Shown here: piece after piece, positions 11,301 through 23,100 of the stretch
Numbering within the stretch: position 1 is the first letter of the stretch
Layout of the letters: each line of letters begins with the position of its first letter
The notes under the pieces: model-generated
Told to the model about the DNA's origin: nothing
The model's database searches: none
The model's input: only the letters and a program-made list of their open reading frames with translations
Position numbers and translations under genes: made by a program
Source: Selaginella moellendorffii
Taxonomy: Eukaryota > Streptophyta > Lycopodiopsida > Selaginellales > Selaginellaceae
Assembly: GCF_000143415.4 (NCBI RefSeq)
Contig: NW_003314267.1
Span: 2,198,932-2,262,931, forward strand
Length of the DNA: 64,000 nucleotides
Direction: 5' to 3'

Positions 11301-13525
11301 AGTGTCATAGACCAAGGAGAAAGAGGTCACTAAAATAGATAAAGGATGTCCAAAAGCCCTAGAGTGCTATCATTGCTGATGATCATTGGCAAGCTTAAAA
11401 AACTACCTTTAGAATCTTGTTGTTGGACTTGGCTTGGCCATTGCTTTATAGATAGTAGTTGTTATTGCATACGTGCTAGATGTGGAGCTGCTCAAAGAGG
11501 TGTGCAATGACTCGGTTGAGAAAAGTGCTATTACGATCAGAAACCAGAATAGTAAACATTCTGAAATAGCATACAATATACTCATATAGGAACTTTGTCA
11601 TGGAAACTTAATCCATATATTGTAAAGGAATAACCTCCACCCACTTTGTGAAATAATCTGTCGCAACAAGAAAGTATTAATGTCCTTGAGAGGTTGGGGG
11701 CAAGATAAGGCCAATATAGTTGAATCCTGCATACTCAAGAGTATCTCAATAAAGCTGTTACAAGTAATAGCTATGTCATAAAAGGAGCTATGCTATTACT
11801 CAATCAAAGAAGTGCCCCATGCAAGAGTGAAAGGCTCGTAGCAATGCTAGAATCTCATTCTTTGCAACAAATTGAAGAAGAACTCCTTGAGATGTCCAGT
11901 GGTAAAGATGGTTATTGAAGAAATAATAGTCCCAAGCATGAACCTCCAAACCATTGCATGCCGCTAGTGTTATGTGTTCTAAAAACTTGCTAGAGTCAAG
12001 GTATTTGGTGACGTCTTGGAAAGTTGCTAAAATGATAATGGTTATCACCACAATAATGAGGTATTAGCTGGGATTATGAAGGTGTGTTTGACATAGCACA
12101 AAGGTTCACTAAAACTCTTAGATGAGCACAATCCAAGTTAAAGTATATAAATTGCTCATTGGTCATTGAAAAATAAAAGTTAACACATTAAAGCAAATGT
12201 GAAAGTAGGTACAAGCTCCTGCAAAAGTGCTCTAAGGTATATATAACTACCACCATCTCCTTCTTCACTTCCATTCACTTTTTCTTCAAGTTCTTGAATG
12301 AGTGAAAAGTGAAGTAAGTTGCATGGTTTGGCTGGTCCAGTCCAGGATGTTGGTAAAGACAGACTACAAAAGCATTATCTCTCATTGTGTTAAAAGGCTA
12401 GCCTGGCTATTATAGGTAAAAAACTGGTTCAGATTTGAGTGTGTCTTATAGCTATATGCTGGTTCGTTGTTGGTCATCTCCCCATGTATACTTGACATCT
12501 TGCTTGAGGAGTGTGATGAGGTCTTGTTGAAACAATATACTCATGGATGAAATGCCAAAAAAACCCTATCTATCTTAGAAACTATTGCAATTCCTTGATA
12601 TTATTGGGAGGTGATGTAGCTAGAATCTCATGAGCCTTCTTGGAGTCACTCAAGGCCATATCCTTGGCTATGATATCTAGGCTTGAGGGATCACCTTGCA
12701 TGCTTAGTGGGAGTTAAAGAGAAATGTTGAAGTTGACAGAAAGAAAAGATTTTCTCTAATTGTGTGAGAGGGATCTCTATCACTAAACTCTAAAGTCTAG
12801 AGTTGAAGGCATCTCAAGATCAAGAAGAGTGTGGTCACCCTCCATTGAAGAAATAATAAAAGAGGCCTTCTCCTTCTTAGCAAGCATTGTTGTGATTGCT
12901 TTGTGAGAGATTTTGTTAGCCTATAAATTCTCTACTTATGGGACACTTTAGAAGTTGATATGTTGGAAGCATTCCCTAAAGTCTATGGCACATTGTCAAA
13001 GTTCTTAAAATTTTCCTTATGGACTTGGTACTCACTATTAAATTGACAAATGATGAGTTGTGAGTCTCTAATGAAAACTATGTGTTTGAACTTGTGATCT
13101 TTAGCCAATTGCAAGGCCAAGATCATTACAAAGTACTTAGCCTCATTTGTTGAAATAGCAGGCTAGGTCATTATAATATAAACCACCCTTTTCTCTGCTA
13201 GGTCGTGAATCCAAACACCAAACCCTACAAGCTGGTTCCTTAGACAAAATGTGAAAGCTATAAAAGTAAAAATAGTCTAGTCTTCAAATAAAGAGGTAGG
13301 ATTGACTATGTGATCACTCACCACTTAGTCCTCCAAGAAAGAGGCCAAGTTATTCTTGCTCATAATCATTGTTTTCATGTCAAAGGTGGTAAACATTATA
13401 GGATGCATTTGCTTCCTCGGTGTACCATGTTGAAGGATATAAGACCAATCTACTACTAAGGGAAGATCCTCCACATAAGGTCTACACTCAAAAAGAGACA
13501 ACTTTGTCAGAAAAACCTCCACTCA
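11300..13525 (-). pseudogene. Decayed Ty3/gypsy pol relic (RNase H and integrase), Tat-like
   Basis: Read on the minus strand. At about 13162-12993 there is a second-type RNase H signature: STNEAKYFVMILALQLAKDH, then FIRDSQLIICQF. Such an extra RNase H domain is typical of the Tat lineage of gypsy elements. Before it, residues at 13522-13325 resemble the usual linker (SFLED at its end). At 12051-11800, NNHLYHWTSQGVLLQF and AFHSCMGHFF match the integrase N-terminal region. At about 11730-11400 the integrase core reads FNYIGL, FLVATDYFTKWVEVIPL, LVSDRNSTF and SNGQAKSNNK. Many stops are TAG or TGA at expected Gln or Trp positions, and the catalytic Glu is Lys, as expected from C-to-T decay of methylated DNA. 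No LTRs were paired with it. Confidence 0.7.
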
Positions 13526-13650
13526 AAATATCAGAAACTCCTAAAGCTAGCCAGTAATATGATTAAGCACTTTATGTGATGATTGAGGAATCCTCTATGA
13601 GAATAGTGTTGCACTAAAACATGTCAAACTCAAACTATGATGGATCTTTG

Positions 13651-14108
13651 TTAGGCACCAGGTCAGGATAATAGGATAAAGAAAGGGCCCTACAATCAAG
13701 TGATCACCCCTTTAGCCAGTTGGTTTAGGGTGTAAGGGATAGGATTCTAACATTGGTATCAGAGACCAGTTCGATTTTCATGGCTAACAAGTGGGGTAGG
13801 AATATTCTAAAGGAATATTCAACATGGTGGATCTAGAGGGAGAACCAAAGTTTGGTAGACCCTAAGAGAATGACTATGGTGACCGGAGGGTGGCCTAAGT
13901 ATAATTGCAGACAATCATTCCCTAACAAGGGGAGGATTATTAGGCACCAGGTCAGGATAATAGGATAAAGAAGGGGCCTTATAATCAAGTGATCACCCCT
14001 TTAGCCAGTTGGCAAGATGATGGTCAAGGGGAGGATTATTAGGCACCAGGTCAGGATAATAGGATAAAGAAAGGGCCTTATAATCAAGTGATCACCCTAG
14101 CCAGTTGG
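13651..14108 (+). repeat. LTR-like repeat in three copies with an adjacent primer-binding site
   Basis: A block of about 73 bp beginning TTAGGCACCAGGTCAGGATA and ending in CCAGTTGG occurs at 13651-13723, 13940-14012 and 14039-14108 (the last 5 bp shorter). The last two lie in a direct tandem duplication of about 99 bp, each preceded by the purine tract AAGGGGAGGATTA. About 30 bp after copy 1, TTGGTATCAGAGAC (from about 13755) is a primer-binding site for initiator tRNA-Met. The arrangement (LTR end, PBS, short interior, purine tract, LTR start) suggests a very small or deleted LTR element. Confidence 0.55.
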
Positions 14109-16620
14109 CAAGATGATGGTCAATGAGTGTGGAAAACACATCGAGGAAGAGAATACCATCTCAGAGGAAATTGATTGGTTCAAACACAATTTAGAAGTTA
14201 TCTTCGAACCTTTGCCAACAATAAGTATCTATAAATATTGTAAAGACAAAAAGTTTTGTGACTGTTGCTAATTTACATCATGCTGAGCAACCAATTTGTG
14301 ATGTCTTGAATCTGATCATGTCAAACTTATCCAAGGATCATGGAATCCTTCAAAGGTGTAGAGCTGGGATTCTAGTAGTCCTCAACCATAAATTCCAAAA
14401 GAAGTTCCAACCCGTTGATGTATACTTCTACACTACAGCAAATTCCTACAAGGATAATGGTGTGGTCTGCAAATGTCTTCAAGATTAAAGTGGTGCTTTT
14501 AGAGACTTGAAGATGGCTGCATCTAAAGAGATCATAGTGCTCTTATAGATAGAGTTGATAGGAGCATTGATAATGGGAAAACCATTACCAAAGATTATAG
14601 GTGCAAAAAACATACTTGGATTGGAAGAGGAGGTAATGTCAATGATGTGGACATCTTGTGGAGAAAGGCTATGGCTCCAATAGACCTCACAAACTCCTCT
14701 AAACGCTAGCCAAACCCAAGAATCACATAAAGGCTTATACAGTGAAAAGATGTTTATGCAAAAAGGTGATAGACATCTCTAATAACTATTAGAGTGCACT
14801 CTTAGAGAGCTAGGAATTATTAGAGAAAGGTGGAGAATATTTAAAAAGGAGAGATGTGAATGAAAACTTGTATACCACCTTAGGTGTTGAATGAGTGATT
14901 GCTAAAGGAGCTAAATTACCATTGATTTCCTTTTGAAGGGCTATTATTTTCTTTTGTGTTCATGTAGGTGTTGTCTTTGCAAACTCCTTAACAATTCTGA
15001 TGATATTGATCTATTCCCTTTGTTGGAAGATGACAAAGGCATCATTAATCACACGCTGCTCAAGTTGTTGCTAGTAGCAATCTTGATGGGTGGGTGGCAC
15101 ATTTGTCACTCTCAAACACACTAAAAAAAAGGCAAGAAACTCCATAGTTACCAACTCAAAGATACACTTCTCCTTTAAATTTATAGAGAAGAAAGGTATA
15201 TACCTCTATGTAAAATATCCTCTCTCATGCTCTAAGAATATTTCTTAGAAAAAATATTTTAAAAATCTTATACTCTAAGATGCCTTGCAATAGATGACCA
15301 TAAGTGGATCAAATAGCACCATGGTATGAAGAGAACTCATGACCTATAGTTGTAGAAATTCATAGCTAAATAGAAAGCAAATGCCCAAAAGAAATAACTA
15401 TAGAAAGAGAGAAACAAAGAGGATAGAGGTGTGGAATTTAAAGATAAAGGGAAAAACTTGATAGGAAACTTTGTAGTTAGACTAAACCCTTGATCCAATC
15501 AGAAAAAGGAGAGAGTGGAAAAAAGGTGAAAAAGAAAGAAAAAAAAGAGAGAAAAAGTAAGGAAATAAATGCTTTAAACTTTTGGTGGACAATTAGTATT
15601 TTAGAGGACATAGTAGGGGCCTAGAAAATAACACTTGATCCATAAAGAAATACTCCAGTTAAGCAAATGTTATTCATGGGGAAATGTTATTTATCTAATA
15701 TCCACAAAGTTTGTTATAGACTTGGGTTGGGCATTTGTTAGTACTATCTCTATACTGATAAATCTCAAGAGTCATTGAGCATAGTGAAGTTTTTCAAAGT
15801 TGTTATGAATTGTTGCCCCAAGTTTGAGAATCTACTACAACAAGGTTAGAGATAGAGAAATTTAACCTAAAGAAGTTACCCCAAATATTGGATAAAAACT
15901 AGACTAAAAAGTTTATGGAAAATTGTAAGAACTCCTTTGCTTATTTCATTCTTTATCAATTTATTTGTTGCAATTGACTTAAGTGTTGAAGGACTATGGC
16001 CTTTGCTCCAACATTAGCCACTATAAAAATTGAGGATGGAATTTCAAGCTCTATGGGAGATGGGGGAATCTCCAAAAGGTGTTAGTTATCCATCCAAAAT
16101 TGCTCCAAATTTGGTTAGGCATACTCTATAAACTTAATAGATATAAATGCATTTGCTATATTCATGGGCTCAAACTCAACATCTACAACCTCTAGTTCAA
16201 GCATAAGAATCTCATCCACTTTCACTACTTTATCCTTAAAGATAAAAGCCTTAAACTCCAAAGTAGGATCCTCAAACACTAACTTAGAATTTGGTATCTT
16301 TTAGTATCTATTGCTCACTATAACATGTAAAGCTGTTAGAATTTGGGAAGAAACCTCCAACTAAATAAGCCTAGAACAAAAAGTGTTCAATATTTCACAA
16401 TGCCCAACTGAGATATCTATTATGATGGCAAATAAAACTTATAAGCATGATTTCAATTTTAGTTTTTACACACACTTTAAACTAATATGATCATTCTATT
16501 GAGCTACTTATCACAGAACTAAATCCCATAGGTGACATTTGCTATAAATTGGATTGTCTTTTAAATCATTCACTTTGGTTGCTTACAAGGTATTTCTGTG
16601 ATTTTCTAACACATATAAAT
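14109..16620. other. AT-rich DNA without recognisable genes
   Basis: About 2.5 kb rich in A/T with only short, low-complexity reading frames (for example 14258-14488). No domain, tRNA or clear repeat was recognised. The base composition fits decayed transposon DNA. Confidence 0.4.
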
Positions 16621-17058
16621 GGTTTTCTTTGAAATTAAAAATGGGGATACTAATCATATATTGATAGAGTTCCATGAAAAAGATTATATTAATAGAGTTC
16701 CATGAGAAAGATGGTGATTCTTCAAGTGATGCAGAACTCTATTAAACTTTGTAGAGGAGAGATTATAAAAAAGAAAAGAGTCAAGAACAAGGATGATAAA
16801 AAAAACCTTGTAGATACTGGGAGGAAGAAGAGGAGGATTGAGTGATGAATATATCTTTGTCCATTGCCGAGATTCTCTACATTTTCATGGTGCTTGCAAG
16901 CTCAAAGCAAGTAGTTCCACTCCATGGAATCGGGAAGAATAGGCATGGTCATGATGAGCTCTTTTACCTGGCTTAAGTAGCCTATCCTTGTAGTAGTGAG
17001 GACATTAGTTATTGACATGAGGTAGGAGCATGTGGTGTGGAGTTGACTGGCATGATTA
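16621..17058 (+). pseudogene. Degraded copy of the 57.2-57.8 kb gene junction
   Basis: Aligns by eye with about 57184-57780: the last part of the small basic gene (57045-57404, +) including the block GGGAGGAAGAAGAGGAGGAT and its TGA, followed by the 3' part of the convergent PPR gene (57436-58950, -). Differences are mostly G-to-A and C-to-T, with a deletion of more than 100 bp where the 57.42-57.54 kb sequence is absent. A stretch around TAGAGTTCCATGA(G/A)AAAGAT is locally duplicated. Neither frame is open. It is therefore a dead duplicate, not a processed copy, because it spans two genes on opposite strands. Confidence 0.8.
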
Positions 17059-17277
17059 CTTTTATATATAATTTTATGTCTATATGCTCATTCTATATGC
17101 AGTACATGGCCTTGACAGTAGCACCATAGCCAGTTGCAACACTAATTACAGTAGGACCATAGTAGCTTTGCAAGTTGCATAAATTCCTTATTTGATTAGA
17201 TTAAAATCAATTTAAAATTAACAATTGTTTGGTAAACATTAGTAGTTAGCAAGACTTATTAATGTTTAAAACATAAC

Positions 17278-20012
17278 CTAAACTAAAAGAAGCTTATCTA
17301 GCAAAAGCATGGAGCCTGAACGCTTTCTGACAATTGTGGGCAGATCTTCACTGGAATAATTTGCGGCATTAAAAGCACCAAAGTGGTGTTCATGCTGCAC
17401 ATAGGCACGAGCAAGCATGCAAATCCAAATGTTGCCAGTGACACCCAGCAGCTCCTGCATCCTGGCCCAGAGTTGCTGCCTCTCCTCGTCGTACTCCACT
17501 CCACCAGCCGAGATGACTGCCTCTCTTATGGCATGACGTATCTCATCCGAGCGAGCTCCCAAGTCCCCTGCGTGCTTGGAGACTGGATCCACGCCACAAA
17601 CGCCTCACAGATTCCTCTGGTGGAGTTGCTAATCGCAACAAAAACCCCTTTTCCACTGCGCGACACGCTTTGCCCTCCCCACCTGGTATGCAGAGGCTGC
17701 CTGCTTGATCGCCCCGAATTCTTCTAGAGAGCACTCGGTCAGGCATGGATCCCACTGCAAGTTGGCGCAAATCTCCACGAAAAGGCTACCGTAGTCATTG
17801 CCAAAGACGGTGGCAGCCGCGTCGCAAAGCTCGCGGCACTCGTCGCTGCTTCCCCGGCTCATCGTAGCCTGGATGTGCTCTACAATCGACTCCGATGATG
17901 TCGCTGCCGAGCACAGGGATTTGAGCTCGGCGTGGTCGCGCCAACCCTTCCTCGTCCGCATCCATGTATAGATCAGGCGCGCAATCGGCACGCTCACGTC
18001 TGCGTGCTCCTGGAAGAGCGGCTCCACGCGGTGGAAGTTGTAGTGGCCTTGGATCCACTGCTCGAGCCGGGCACGCATCTGGTTGTCCCATTGGATTTCT
18101 CCCGCTGCCATCACCTCCTGCCACACAAAAGTTGAATGCTCTCTCAATCAAAACGGTGTCAATCATCATACCTCCAACATCTGGCGCAGAGCGAAGGTGA
18201 GGTCCATGGACTTCCACTCTATCCTGGGCGCGTTTTCGATGCAGGAACGTATCCGTTTGAGATTGTCCAAGGATGCAGGGGAGAACTTTTCATCCTTTAG
18301 CGCTGCTTGTTTGCTCAGGAACAGCAACAAGAGATTTTCCAGGGGTCCAGCACCGCTACCACGGTCACCCGCTATAGCTTGTGCTTCGAATGCGTCGAGC
18401 CATTGCAGCGGCTGTTTGTTGCTCTGGAGCTGGAGCAACAGCCAGGTGAAGACGACGACGCAAACCTTGCCGCTCGCATCGAACAGGAGAGCGGCATCAG
18501 CAACGCAAGTGGGCGAGAGAGTGAGGAAACAATATCGACACGATGGCTGTGCAAGCTCTTAAGAAGAAGTACGTATAGCTAGCTACCTGACACATATTCA
18601 TCTGTGATGACCAATGGGAAAGACGATGGCGTCCGATCAGTGGCCTCCTCGAGCTGCAAAAGACAGAAAAACCATAACTTTGCTACACGATCCAAACAAG
18701 CACTCACAAGGTGAGGGCGTAGTGCAGCGGCCTGTGCAGCACTCGGGGCGGGGATGGGGATTTCTAGATTGCTCTTGATGTGGGCTGTGGCGCGTGAAGT
18801 AGTCGGCCGCGATGAAGAGGTGCAAGTAGCCATCCGGCACAGGAGCGCCAAGCGCGTGCGACGGCCACAGTCCAGATCTTCCACTTGAGCTCCGAGACAG
18901 TGGAAGAGACGGTGGAGTCGGGCAGGACTTCAAAGAACCACGCACCAGCTCCAGCCCAAAGTGAGAGAAGGTTACAACCATCAGCAGTCTGCCGCTGCGG
19001 AACCATCCACCCCACCACCGGAATCTGTCCTTCCATAGCCATGCATAAAATAGGGTTCTTGCTTTATAGATTTTATTTACCAGGATTTCTATAACCCTCT
19101 CGCCATTTCCCCACGGCGCAGCTCTCCCATATCCAACCGCGCTTGGATCTCTGAGTTCCAAGCATTCTACAATAAACAGAACAGAAACATAGATCTTTTC
19201 AGTACCTGTTTCGCAACTTCTCAACACGAAGAAGCTACACGAAACACAGTTGAACACAAGAAGGGTAGCTTCCTTCGTTCTACCGCTTGCTGGTCTGGAA
19301 TCGGGTGTGTTAACCGCCAGTGTCGATGGGATGATTAGACAGCAAGAATTCAAACAAAGAAACAAATATTGAATAGGTGAAAGTACCAGCTTTTGATCAT
19401 CCATCAGAAGAGACTGAAACCTGTGAAGCGGAAGGTGATATGTAAGCAAAAGAAGACAGATCGTGGACGATGATAAGACTCACCGTATTGATTGATACAT
19501 GTGGAATGGCTTTGCAAATGCCGGGGGCATGGTTCTCCAAGTGTAACATCCCAAAAGAGCCACGCTACCATTTCTCCACTTGCAGTAACCAGGACCAGGG
19601 AGCTGTTAAACCAGAGAGAATAATTTCCTCCTTGGTCTCCACCATCCACAAAGCTACACACACGAAAGAGAAGAGCTGGAGGTCACTCACTACACACCAA
19701 GTTAGAAGAAAACCTCTTACCCAGCGTGCTGGCATGTGTTTCCTGCCGCAGGCATTGGTTTTCCATGACTCAAACAGTGTAACGCCTTCGTAGACCGCGA
19801 GCCACCGCAAGCGGAGAGCTAACTCAGGGGTCACAGATCTCCATTGGCATTGACCGTGTGTCCCAAACGACTGCTCTGTTTGCCTGGAGATATCTTCCAC
19901 GGCGGATGCAACCTGGGAAACAAGTCATATGACCTTGGTTTTGGCTGCAATATACCTCGCAATGGGGGCAAGAGGCACCATGGCTCTGGATATCAAATAA
20001 GCCGACTGTTCC
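17278..20012 (-). CDS. Unrecognised multi-exon protein-coding gene
   Basis: Several GC-richer open blocks on the minus strand alternate with short intron-like gaps. The likely order is: a block at about 19900-19720 (VEDISRQTEQSFG ... TPELALRLRWLAVYEGVTLF), DGGDQGGNYSLWFNSSLVLV (about 19650-19570), FQSLLMDDQKL (about 19410), a long block at about 19040-18710, LEEATDRTPSSFPLVITDEY (18660-18590), WLLLQLQSNKQPLQWLDAF to ALRQMLEV (about 18450-18166), then EIQWDNQMRARLEQWI to AIKQAASAYQ (about 18110-17690), and a last block ending at 17278. Plausible splice signals occur, for example GTGAGT...CTTTTGCAG between about 18710 and 18660. The start near 20012 (MEQSAYLISRAM) is weak because a TGA follows in frame. 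I recognise no family; the protein seems soluble and helical. It could also be two genes or partly decayed. Confidence 0.4.
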
Positions 20013-20182
20013 ATCGCCTGAGCCTGTTGGTAAAATTCTTGTTAATTGTCCTCCAATAATCAGGCTCCAAACTTCGCTGTGGAGGATAAGCTAGTGAGGA
20101 TATTAAGGACAAAAAACGAAAAACCATTGCCGAGCCGAGGAGGATGGCACTAGAGACCAGATTCCTCCACGCTCTTGGTCCA

Positions 20183-23100
20183 TCAATCGCGAAAGGAGCA
20201 GAGGAATCTCGTTGACGGAACGCTGTCATGCCAAGGACAAGGTTGAGGAGGTTCTGGATGGTGTCTCTTGCCAGTGGAAGTGCTTGCTCGCGGATGAGCT
20301 CGCGTCCCTTCAATTGCCCGCTCGCGCGATGGTGTCGGAGCGGCACTTGTTTTCTCGGCAAGACAAGCACGGGCTTGTCCTCGTTCTTTCACCAATCCTC
20401 CGCAGTCGATGTAGGATGCCACTTGCTGCTGGGCGAAGAGTTCCTCTTGACTTCGCAGGATCCGTGACTGCTCCTGCCACAATCCGACGCTCCCAAGCAG
20501 GTTGGACATGAGAGAGTATGCTGCCGTGTCTCTGTCGTCAATATTCACGAGAGATTCGAACGCCACCTTTCCAGTCTCCACATCTCTCCACGTCCGGCAA
20601 GCAGCCAGGAGTGTCCTCCAAGTGAGCGCTCTCGCTTCCGAGCCCATGCTAGTCACCATTACCAGTGCCTCGCCAAGTTGGTTGGCCCGACCGAGCATGT
20701 CTACCACGCACACTCGGTGCTCACACCTCGGACTCACTCCATACTTGGTGAGCATTGCATCGAAGTACTTCCTGCCTCTAGTCACCATCCCGGCGTGACT
20801 GCACGCAGCGAGGACGCACAGCAGCGTCACACTGTCCGGCTCAACGCCTTCGTCGTCCACAGCCCGATGAAAGACATCCAAGACCTTCTCAGCGTCGCCC
20901 TGGCGGCCGTACCCAGCTGCGAGAGCGTTCCATGCTATCAAATCTCGAGTTTGAGCTGCGTCAAACGCCTGTTGTGCGTCGTTCATACTTCCGGCTTTTC
21001 CAAACACGTCCACCATGCTGTTGGAGAGCACAATGTCTTTCTCGGCTCCATATCTGTATACTTCCCCAACAATGGCTTTAGTGACTTCCAGCGATCCCAC
21101 AGAAGAGCTTCCCTTGAGCACGGGGACGAAGGCTCGAGCATCTAGAGCACAGCAGGCCTGACCGAGTTTCAGTTTCATTCCCGCAAAGAGCTCCAAAACT
21201 TTGTCTCCATCACCACAGTCCGCGTACCCCGACATGAGCACTGTCCACGAGACTACATCACGGTGTGGCATGCTGTCGAAAACTTGCTGGGCGTCCACCA
21301 GACTCCCACAGTTGGCGTACATTTCCATCAAACTGCTGGCCAAAACGAAGTCCCAGTGTCGAAGGAGTTTGGAAGCCTGGCAATGGATAGCAATCCCTTT
21401 CTGCAGTGACGAAACTTTGACAGCCTTTCCATCCACCTGAATGGCCTCTTCCCTTGCAGCGACGCGGATGCAAGCCTTGAGTGCTGCTGTGACAATGCTC
21501 GAAGACGTGAGCGCATGCCCCTCGGATATCATGCGTTGGAACAGCTCTAGTGCCGTGTCTTCCTCTCCGCAATCAACACAGGCCAGAACCAGCGAAGTCC
21601 ACGACATGACGTCGTGCGAGCACATCTGGTCGAAAACTCTTCGAGCATCCAGCAGGCTTGCACTTCGCGCGTAAGCGTCGACTAAAGTGCTCGCCAAGAT
21701 CACGTCCGTCTTAAAGTAGTTTCTCGAGTCTCCATGAAGAGCCATTGTTCTCTCCAAGCATTTGAGCTTGACCAGCTTTCCATCAACCACCACGGCCCCT
21801 TCCTTGGCCGCCAAGCCGAGACAGGCCTTCGACACAGCAACTAAAGCCATAGCATCTGGAACGAGGCCTCTGTTTTTCATCTGAGAAAACAAATCCAAAG
21901 CTACCTCTGCTTGCGAGTTATCCACGTATCCCAGCATAAGCACCGTCCATGACACCAGGCCGTGGCAAGGCATGCTCCTGAAAACTCTCTCGGCCTCCAC
22001 CATGCTTCCACACTTGGCATACATGTCCATGAGAGTGTTCGACAAAAACTCGTCCCTCTCGAATCCTTTCTCCGCGGCCTGGATGTGAATCGCCATCCCC
22101 TTCTCCAGAGAATCCAGTTTCACCATCTTCCCTTCAAAGCTTGTGGCTTCTTCTTTCGCTGCTAATCCAATGCAGGCCTTCAAACCAGCGACAAACGTCA
22201 AGGAATCCGCTGTAGTAGCGGACGCAAGGATTTCCAGCGCTCGCTCTGCTTCTCCATTCTCTACATATCCCACCAGTAGCGTGTTCCACGAGACCACACT
22301 GTGGCAAGGCATCTTGTCGAAAACTCCTCGGGCATCAACCATGCTCCCACACTTCGCAAACATATCCACCAGAGCATTTCCAACGAAAACATCCAGCGCT
22401 CGTCTCGCTTGGCGATGGATCTCTCTCCCTTTCCCCAGAGCGCCAACTTTCACAGCCGTTCCATCCAAATCTTCTCCCCACTTTTCTCTCTCAGCCAAAT
22501 CGGAGCAAGCTTTCACTGCTGCGCCAAAGCATCGACCATCCGGCTTGATCTCTCCAGCTCCCATACTGCCAAAAACCTCGAGCGCTAGCTCACTCTCCCC
22601 GTTTGCTACGTACCCAAGCACTAGAACAGTCCACGAGATGACACTGTGCCGGGAGCTTGTATCGAAAACCATGCGTGCTTCCACCATTCTTCCACAGTAG
22701 GCGTACATTTCCACCAGCGAGCTCGCTACGTGATCATCTTTGCCGCTGCTCTTAGCTCGGGAGTGGATTCTCATGCCTTGTTCCAGAGCTTCCAGCTTGA
22801 TCATCTTCCCACCGATGAGTCTCGCTGCTTCTCTGACCGCTAGAGCCGAGCAAGCCTTGATCGCTGCAAAGAATGTCCCGGCATCCGGTGCGCAACCCTG
22901 GCTTTCCATCCATGAGAAGGCTTCCAGAGCACGAGATTCTTCGCCATTCTCAGCGTGGCCCAAGATGACAGCGTTCCAGGTCACTACATTGTGGCAAGGC
23001 ATCCTCTCAAACACCCTCCTCGCCTCAACCAGGCTGCCACACCTCCCATACATGCCGATCAAGCTGCAAGAAACGTAGAGATTGGAGCAAACCCCGCTCT

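Noticed and set aside
20502-23078. Plus-strand frames inside the large PPR gene
   Set aside because: Shadows of the minus-strand PPR frame; composition and motifs belong to the minus strand.
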